Positions 22,534 through 31,500 of a stretch of 35,034 bases of DNA are shown piece by piece. Origin of the DNA: Steroidobacteraceae bacterium (GTDB lineage: Bacteria; Pseudomonadota; Gammaproteobacteria; Steroidobacterales; Steroidobacteraceae); NCBI GenBank assembly GCA_019683695.1, contig JADGHX010000030.1:1-35034 (forward strand). Direction: 5' to 3'. Position 1 is the stretch's first letter, and the number at the start of each line of letters is the position of its first letter. The translations under genes were made by a program, and so were the position numbers. Under the pieces are notes generated by a model. It was not told the DNA's origin. It saw nothing but the letters and a program-made list of their open reading frames with translations, and ran no database searches.

Positions 22534-25500
22534 ATGAGGCTTCACAATGCAGGCAACTATGTCACCGCGCGACGCGCGCATCTGCGACAGGTGGAGGGCG
22601 TAGTCCATTTCGCGTACGTCGACTCCCAAGGAATTCCCACGATCGGTGTCGGTTTCAATCTGCGTGACCACGGCTTGCTTGTGCTGCAAACATTGGGATT
22701 CGACGTCTCAAACACGACGCTCACGGGCGCGGCCCTCGTGGCTGAGAACGAATACATCCAGGAAGCGCTCGCGATCTTCAGCCGGAATTATCCGGCCGAC
22801 AATTCTGCAAATAACCAAGCTCTCGCCGATCTCAACGCGATGCTCGCGCGTCGGGCAAACGACGCACGTTACGGAAACAGCAAGCCGACGCTGACGAGCT
22901 TTTCGCTATCGGACCTCCAGATCGATTCGGTGTTCGACGCGCTCATGGACGGGTACCAAATCGTGCAACAGCTGCCGATGCCGAATACGCCGCCTAATCC
23001 GCCGGGTGCGACGACAAAGGTAGTGAAGGATTTCGAGGGGTATGAGAAGACTCTCGAGAGCATGTTCCTGGACCCGGCCCCGTCTGGGTTGGGAAGCGAC
23101 CCAGGTGTGAAGAACCCCGGGCTCATGGCAAGAGACAACAACGAGCGAATTGCACTGATCTCTCTGCTATATAACGGTCCCTCACTGCTCGGTCGGGGTC
23201 TTCGCACAGCGCTCGTCGAGGACGATCGGGCGGAAGCATGGTTCGAGATTCGCTATCACTCGAACGCGCAGTTCGACTCGCAGGGTAATCCGATTCCGCC
23301 CCAAACCCGGGAAGGCATTGCTCAGCGGCGCTATATCGAGTCGGAGCTATTCGGTCTCTACAACAACTCCCCTACGGACGACGATTACCGGGCCGCGTAT
23401 CGGATGTACACGCGACACCGCTCGCAGCAGATCTATGGCCAAGCAGGCATCGTTGGGTACGAGACGCAATTTCCACCCGCAGGTGCCCGTCCGTCCATTG
23501 CGCAGTTGCTTGAGCCAGCTCGCGCATTTCTCGGCGCGGCGTACAACTTTGCCGATGTCGGCTGGGAAAATATCTTTGTGGGTGAAGACAAGAACAGTGT
23601 CTACGGCGCCGCGTCCGACCGGGGACAACGTGCGCTGCGTGGCACCGCAGAGGCGGACCTGATTCTCGGTGAAGGAGGCAATGACGAGGTCTATGGTCTT
23701 GGCGGCGCAGACGTGCTCGTCGGAGGAAAGGGTGCCGACAAGCTGAGCGGCGGTGCAGATAACGACATCTACTTGTTCGTCTCCGGTGATGGGCAGGACA
23801 CGATAATCGGTGACGACAATGATGGGGAGATTCGCGTCAACGGTCTCATCCTGTCAGGCAGCGGAGCGAAGGCGTACATCACGCCGCAAAATCATCAAGC
23901 GTGGGAATGGACAAGCGCTGACGGAAAGAAATTCAATTATGTGCTCATCAATGGAGACATCCAGAATGGTGGCACGTTGCGTATCACTGGCGACGGCATC
24001 AACGCGGGCGAGTGGATTGACATCCATAACTTCAAGCCCGGCGATCTCGGGCTGACGCTGGCGTTCACACCCGCCACCACCGTGATGGCGGATTTCGAAG
24101 GGAACCCCTACGAGGACCCGTCCTACTCGCCCCCCACGTCTGTTTCGATCGCTCTGACCGAGGGCCATTCGCGCACGGTCACGGTCGCACTGAATCGTGC
24201 TGCGCTCGCCGGTGAGCACATTCGTCTGACGCTCAGCGATCTCGGCAGTGTCATGGCGGTCGTCACGGGCGCGGATACGCTCTCGTTCAATGGGAACAGT
24301 CTCGATCTCGCGCTGAGCGCGGGTCAGGACACAATTTCGTTCGCTCTGGTCGCGCAGGGCGACGTTACGGCGGCCGCGGACATCAGCCTGAGTGCTGCGC
24401 TCATCGACGCCGGGGGTGCGGCACAGGGCACGGCCGGCAGTCTCGCGATTCACATCGAGCCTGTGGCGGACACCGTCAGCACACGAACGATCGTCGGTGA
24501 CCTGGAAATCCAGGATTTCGAGCCCGGTGAGGAGGGTGTGCAGCCCCATCTCGACGCGCTCGGCAATCGGATCACGAACGGTGTCGCGAAGCCGATTCAG
24601 GACGAGCTAAGCGGTAGCGCGGGCGACGATACGATCGCCGGCGGTGGGCAGGGTGACATTCTGCGTGGCAAGGCCGGAAACGATCACATCTTTGCCGACT
24701 CGATCGTCGATGTAACGACAGCGATTGCAAGCGGTGCGACTGGCGCCGGCGACCCTGACCTGCTGCACATGTCCGGCGCGGTCAATGACATCCTCTCCGG
24801 AAATGACGGGGACGACATTCTCGTCGGCTCGGCCAACGGGGACGTGCTGTCCGGAGGGACCGGCAAGGACCTGCTCGTCGGCGGTCAGGGCGACGACTTC
24901 CTCGACGGCGATTCCGATTTCTTCGTCACCACCTTCGACTGGACGTTCAACTGGATCTTCGACGAGTCGTTCGTCAACTCCGGGGGCGTCTCATATTCCT
25001 ACACGTTTTTTGGTGACGGCGCGGTGATGAACGTGGCGGTTCCCGGCGATACCGACGTGATTCACGCCGGCGGCGGCAATGATGTCGCGTCAGGCGGCGG
25101 CGGTGACGATCAGATCTTCGGTGAAGACGGCGACGACAAGCTCTGGGGAGAAGCCGGCGCGGATGCGATCTTCGGCGGGGTGGGCGATGATTTGATCCTG
25201 GGCGACGGCGGTTGGAGCGAGACCGATAACCCGGCGAACGATCGCGCGGACTTCCTCGATGGCGGCGACGGCAACGACAGCCTCTTTGGGGGTAGCGGCG
25301 CGGATGTCATCTTCGGCGGCAGCGGTGACGACCAGCTCAGTGGCGACCGCGACGATCAGTATGCGGGCGATGACTTCATCGACGGTGAAGACGGCAATGA
25401 CACGGCCGTAGGTGGTGCGGGCTCCGACACTATTCTGGGGGGCGACGGCAACGACACGCTCGGGGGCGATGGTGCGGGCGTCGCCGCGGACAAGCAGGGA

Positions 25501-28500
25501 GACGATTATGTCGATGGCGGTGCCGGTGATGACCTGCTCGTCGGCGACGGAGGCAATGACACGCTGATCGGCGGAGCCGGCGCGGACCAGCTCTTCGGTG
25601 AATCGAGCGCGACGCCGCTCGAGGCGATCGGCGATGACTATCTCGACGGCGGGGATGGCAATGACATTTTGGTAGGTGGGGGAGGCGGCGACACTCTGCT
25701 GGGCGGGCAGGGCGACGACCAGCTGTTTGGAGATTCCTCTGATACCCCGGCAGGCGCGTCCGGCAACGACTATCTCGATGGCGGTGCCGGCGACGATCAG
25801 CTCGCTGGCGCAGGCGGAGCGGACATATTGCTCGGCGGCGATGGCAACGATCTCATCGCCGGAGACAGCAACGGTGCCGCCGCGGACGAACAGGGCGACG
25901 ACTACCTCGACGGCGGCGCCGGGGCGGACCGCCTGTTCGGCAACGGCGGCTCGGATATCCTGCTGGGCGGCGATGATGATGACGAGCTCTATGGCGACAG
26001 TGCCGACACCCCGGTCGACAAGCAGGCTGACGATTTCCTGGACGGCGGCGCAGGCAACGACATCCTGAACGGCTCCGGAGGCTCCGACATCCTGAGCGGC
26101 GGGGAGGGCGACGACCAGCTGTTCGGCGACGCGAGCAATACGCCCGTCGAAGCACAAGCCGATGACGAGCTCGATGGCGGCGCGGGCAACGACTTCCTCC
26201 GCGGCTACGGCGGCAACGACATCCTGAGCGGCGGGGAGGGCGACGACTTTCTCGTGGGCGACCTCGGCGATGACGTGCTCGACGGCGGCGCGGGCTTTGA
26301 TGAGCTACAGGGCGGCGCCGGTGCAGATTTTCTTGACGGCGGCGACGATGACGATCAGCTGTTCGGCGAGGCTGACAACGACGTGCTGAGTGGCGGCGCG
26401 GGCGATGACGCACTCGTCGGCGGCGATGGCGACGACGTCATCGATGGCGGCGATGGCAACGATGTCATCCAGGGCGGCGCCGGTAACGACGTGCTGACCG
26501 GTGGCGACGGCCTCGACCTGTTCGTCTATCACCTGGGCGACGGCGAAGATCACATCGTCGATTCCGGCAGTAACACGGTTCAGCTCGACTTTTCCTTCTC
26601 CGGCTCCGGTCTGGTGCTCAGTCTCGGATCGCTCAAGCTGAATTTCACCAGTCATGCTGGGGACAGCCTGCACCTGGACGGGTTCGATCCGGATGATCCG
26701 TACAGCTCGGCGATCGCATACACCTTTCAGTTCACCGACATTACGCTGAGCTACACGGACCTGCTCGCGCTGGGCATCGACTTCACCGGCACACCGGATG
26801 TGGATTTCCTCACGGGCACGAATGCGAACGACAACATTCGCGGGCTCGCGAACGACGATACGCTCTTCGGCCGAGCAGGCGACGACCTCCTGGACGGTGG
26901 CGCGGGTGCGGACGCGATGAGCGGCGAGGCCGGCAACGATACGTACATCGTCGACGACGCAGGCGACGTCGTGACTGAGCTTGCGGACCAAGGCACGGAC
27001 CTCGTGCAAGCGTGCATCACGTACACGCTTACGAGCGACGTAGAGTACCTCACGCTCACCGGCACCGGCGCGATCGATGGCACGGGGAACCTCCTCGACA
27101 ACGCCATCACCGGCACCGATGATGCCAATATCCTGAGTGGTCTCGGCGGAAACGACACTCTGACTGGAGCGGGCGGCAATGACCGGCTCGATGGCGGCGC
27201 TGGCGCAGACACGATGGTCGGCGGGACGGGCGATGACGTCTATGTCGTCGATGACACGAACGATGCGGTCACGGAGCTTGCCGACGAGGGGACGGACTCC
27301 GTCGAGAGTAGCGCGACGTACACGCTCTCGGGGAACATCGAAAACCTTACGTTGACCGGCACGGCCAATATCGACGGCACCGGCAACTCACTGAACAACG
27401 TCATCACCGGCAACGCCGGCAACAACACGCTGGACGGCCAGGGCGGTGCAGATACACTGCAGGGCGGCGAGGGCGACGACACCTACATCGTCGACGCCGC
27501 GGACACGGTGATCGAAGCCGCGGACGCAGGCATCGACACAGTGGCGGCGGGAATCAGCTACACGCTCAGCGCAAATGTCGAGAACCTCACGCTGACCGGC
27601 ACCCAGGTGGTCGACGGCACCGGGAACGAGCTTGCAAACGTCATCACGGGCAACTCGGCCGCCAACACACTCGACGGTCTGGCCGGCGCGGACACGCTCA
27701 TCGGTGGTGCGGGCAGCGACACTTACATCGTCGACGATGCGGGCGACGTCATCATCGAGACCGCCGAGGATGAAACAGACATCCTCCAGTCGAGCGTCAC
27801 GTACGCAATTGCTGCCGGAGTACGTATGGAGAGCGCGTACCTGACCGGCACGCAGGCCATCGACCTCACGGGTAACGGTCTGCAGACCAGCCTTACAGGC
27901 AATAGCGCCGATAACGTCATCAGCGGAGGTTCAGCCAACGGAGCCTCGTACTTCGGTGCCGGTGGCAACGACGCGCTCATCGGCGGCGCAGGCGCGGATA
28001 CGCTCGATGGCGGTGCGGGTGTCGACCGCCTGGAAGGCGGCGCCGGCAACGACTTCTACCATGTGGACGACGGCAATGATCTCATCATCGAGGACCTTGA
28101 CTCCGGTTACGACGTCGTCGAATCGAGCAGCACCTACACCCTCAGCGGCAACGTCGAGCGGTTGAATCTCGCCGAAAACGCCGGCGACATCGACGGCACG
28201 GGCAATGCGCTCGATAACGCGATCTACGGCAATCTCGGCAACAACACGTTGCATGGCCAAGGCGGCAACGACGAGATCTTTGGCGGCGACGGAAACGACA
28301 CCCTGCATGGTGACGACGGCGACGACATCCTCGACGGCGGCACGGGAAACGATGTGCTCGAGGGCGGCGCTGGCAACGACGTGCTGTATGGCGTGACTGG
28401 CGACAATCAGCTCTCCGGTGGCGATGGCGAGGATATGCTCCACGGCGGCGACGGCACGGACATTCTGCTGGGCGGTGCCGACAACGACATGCTCGACGGC

Positions 28501-31500
28501 AGCGAGGGAGACGACACGCTGTACGGAGGCGACGGCGACGACATCCTGAATTCCGGCGACGGATCCGACGATGCGCTCTACGGCGAGGCAGGCAACGACA
28601 CACTGTCCGGCAATGGCTTGCTCGACGGCGGCACCGGCGACGATCTCATCGAAGGCAGCGGCATCCTCTTCGGCGGGGAGGGTAACGACACTCTGCGCGG
28701 CCAGCGGTTCGACACTTTGCGCGGTGGGGCCGGGGACGATGTGATCGAGTCTTACAACGATCCCTTCGACCGAGGCAGCAACACGATCGAAGGCGGCACC
28801 GGAGCGGACACGATCTACGGCTCGTTCGGCGACGACACTTACCTGTTCAACCTGGGCGATGGGCACGATCTGCTCATCGAGCGCCGCGAGAATCAGGCAT
28901 TCAGCAATATCACGCCCTCGACCGACACGCTGATCTTCGGCTCGGGTATCGTCTCATCCGACCTCAGTTTCCATCGCTACGGAAACGATCTGCTGATTCA
29001 GCACAGCAATGGGACGGACTCCATCCGGGTTCAGAACTGGTTCCGCGAGCCCACGGATCACTTCAAGGTGGATCAATTCGCCTTCGCGGACGGCAGCTCG
29101 CTGAGCGCGACGGACGTCGAGAACCGCGTCATCTATCACGGCACGAATGAAGCGGATGTTCTCGTCGGCTATCGCCAGAGCAGCGAGACGATTCTCCTCG
29201 GCGATGGAGATGATTTCGCATGGGGTCGCGCGGGTGACGATGAAATCCAGGGCGAAGCCGGTAACGACTACATAGAGGGTGAGGAAGGCGTCGATACCTT
29301 GCTCGGTGGCGCTGGTGACGACCAAGTTGATGGTGGCACCGGCAACGATCTGATGGTCGGCGGCACGGGTGATGACAAGTACGTCTACACCTTGGGCGAC
29401 GGCGCGGACATCGTCGACAACACCGGGGGTGGCAATGACGGCATCTTCTTCCTCGGTGGTATCGGCGCGGATCGCCTGGACTTCAGCCGCGACGGAAACG
29501 ATTTGCTGATACAGGTCGACGGCGACGCCGCGCAGTCGGTGCGTGTGCTGGAGCACTTCCTCGGCGGCGACAATGCCATCAGCTATGTGCAGCCGGATGG
29601 AGGCTTTCTCCTCAGCGCCACTCGCATCGGCCACATGGTCGCCGCACAGGGGCTGGAAGGTAACTTCGCGACATTCATCGAGGGCACCGCGGCCAGCGAG
29701 CAGCTCGTGGGCTACGAGGTTCGCGACCTCATCCGCGGCGAGGCCGGCAATGACACGCTCTTCGGGATGAGCGGTGACGATCAGCTCGAGGGCGGCGAGG
29801 GTGACGATTACCTCTCCGGCGGCAATGGCTCGATGCCAGGTTCCGGCGACGACGTGTTGATCGGCGGTAACGGTGACGACACGCTCTACGGCGGAGACGG
29901 TGACGACACCATGATCGGAGGCGCGGGCAATGACGCCTACTACTACAGCGCTAACGGAGGTGTCGATGTCATCGACAACACCGGTGGCGGATTCGACGGC
30001 GCATTCTTTCTCGATATCGCACGCGAGCGCCTGAGCTTCCATCGCGTGAACGACGATCTGGTGATCCTGGTCGATGGGGATCTGGATCAACAGCTCCGTG
30101 TCACAGACCACTTCCTGGGCGGTGACCACGCCATCGATTTCGTGCAGCCGGATGACGGCGGCAGTTACTACACGGCCGCACAGATTGCCTCGATGCTGAC
30201 CCCGCTACCCGGCGATGGATGTGGGGACCCGGGCGACCCGGGCGATGGAGGTGGTGATCCAGGTGATCCTGGAGACCCGGGCGATCCGCCGGAACCCGGC
30301 ATTGGCGGCGACGATGTTCTGACCGGCACGGCTGGCAACGACACGTTGCTGGGCGGCGGGGGTAACGACACGCTGAATGGCGTAGCCGGCAACGATCGAC
30401 TGATCGGTGGCGAGGGAGACGACACGTATATTTACACGGCCGGTCAGGATGTGATCGAGGAGGGGGGCACCGGAACGGATACGCTGCAGTTCTCCAACGG
30501 CATCACATTCAGTCAGGTGGCTTCCGGTCTGCTGAAGTCCGGCAACGACCTCATTCTGCGTGTCAATGGCAGCTCGACGAATCAGGTCACGCTGAAGGAT
30601 TTCTTCCTGGGAGGTGACAACCTGGTCGAGACCATCACGTTCGAGACCGGAGGCCAGATCACCGCCGCGCAGATCTTCGGCGCCTTTGGTCTTCCCGTGC
30701 CGGCACCTCCTGCACCGTTCGACAGCACAGTGCAAGGTTCGACCGGTGATGACGCTGCTCTGAATGGCACGTCGGGCAGCGATCTGCTGCAAGGGTTCAA
30801 CGGCAACGATCAATTGTTCGGCGACGCGAGCGCGGATCGGCTGGAAGGCAGCAATGGCAACGACACGCTCGAGGGTGGCACCGGCAATGACACCCTGCTG
30901 GGTGGACGCGGCGATGACACGTATGTCTTCTCGGCCGGAGACGGCCAGGATGTCATCGACAACTCCGGCGGTGGTGCGGACACGCTCCACTTCGAGGGCA
31001 TCACGTTCAGCCAGGTGGCGAGTGGGCTGATGAAGAGCGGCAACGATCTGGTGCTCAATGTCAGCGGCGGCTCTGACAAAGTCACTCTCAAGAACTGGTT
31101 CCTGGGAGGCGATTTCGTGGTGGACATCATCACCTTCGCTTCCGGTGGACAGATCACGGCCGCGCAGATCTTCGGCGCATTCGGCCTGAGCAATCCCGAT
31201 CCGAACGGCTCGCCCGCCTATCAGCATCTGCCTGACGAGCGCGCGTTCGGCACCCTTCTGGCCGGTCAGGCGGGGGCTCAGAACATACTGGGCTCTTCAG
31301 ATGCCGATCTCATTGATGGTGGCGCGGGTGACGACACGCTCCGCGGCAACGCCGGCAATGACCTGCTGCTGGGCGCCGATGGCAACGACACCTATCGATT
31401 CGCTGCGGGAGGCGGTCAGGACACCATCAACAACCTTTCCAACACGCCTGCCGACACCGACGTGCTCAGCATCGAGGGTCTTGCACCGGAGGATCTGTGG

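Noticed and set aside
24600-28250. Regular repeats that could be mistaken for a CRISPR array
   Set aside because: The repeats are coding RTX nonapeptides in one open frame, vary in sequence, and have no unique spacers.
25090-31227. Long antisense frames of 230-390 codons opposite the RTX gene
   Set aside because: They are mirror products of repeated GC-rich RTX codons; the Val/Ala-rich repeats have no independent start signals.
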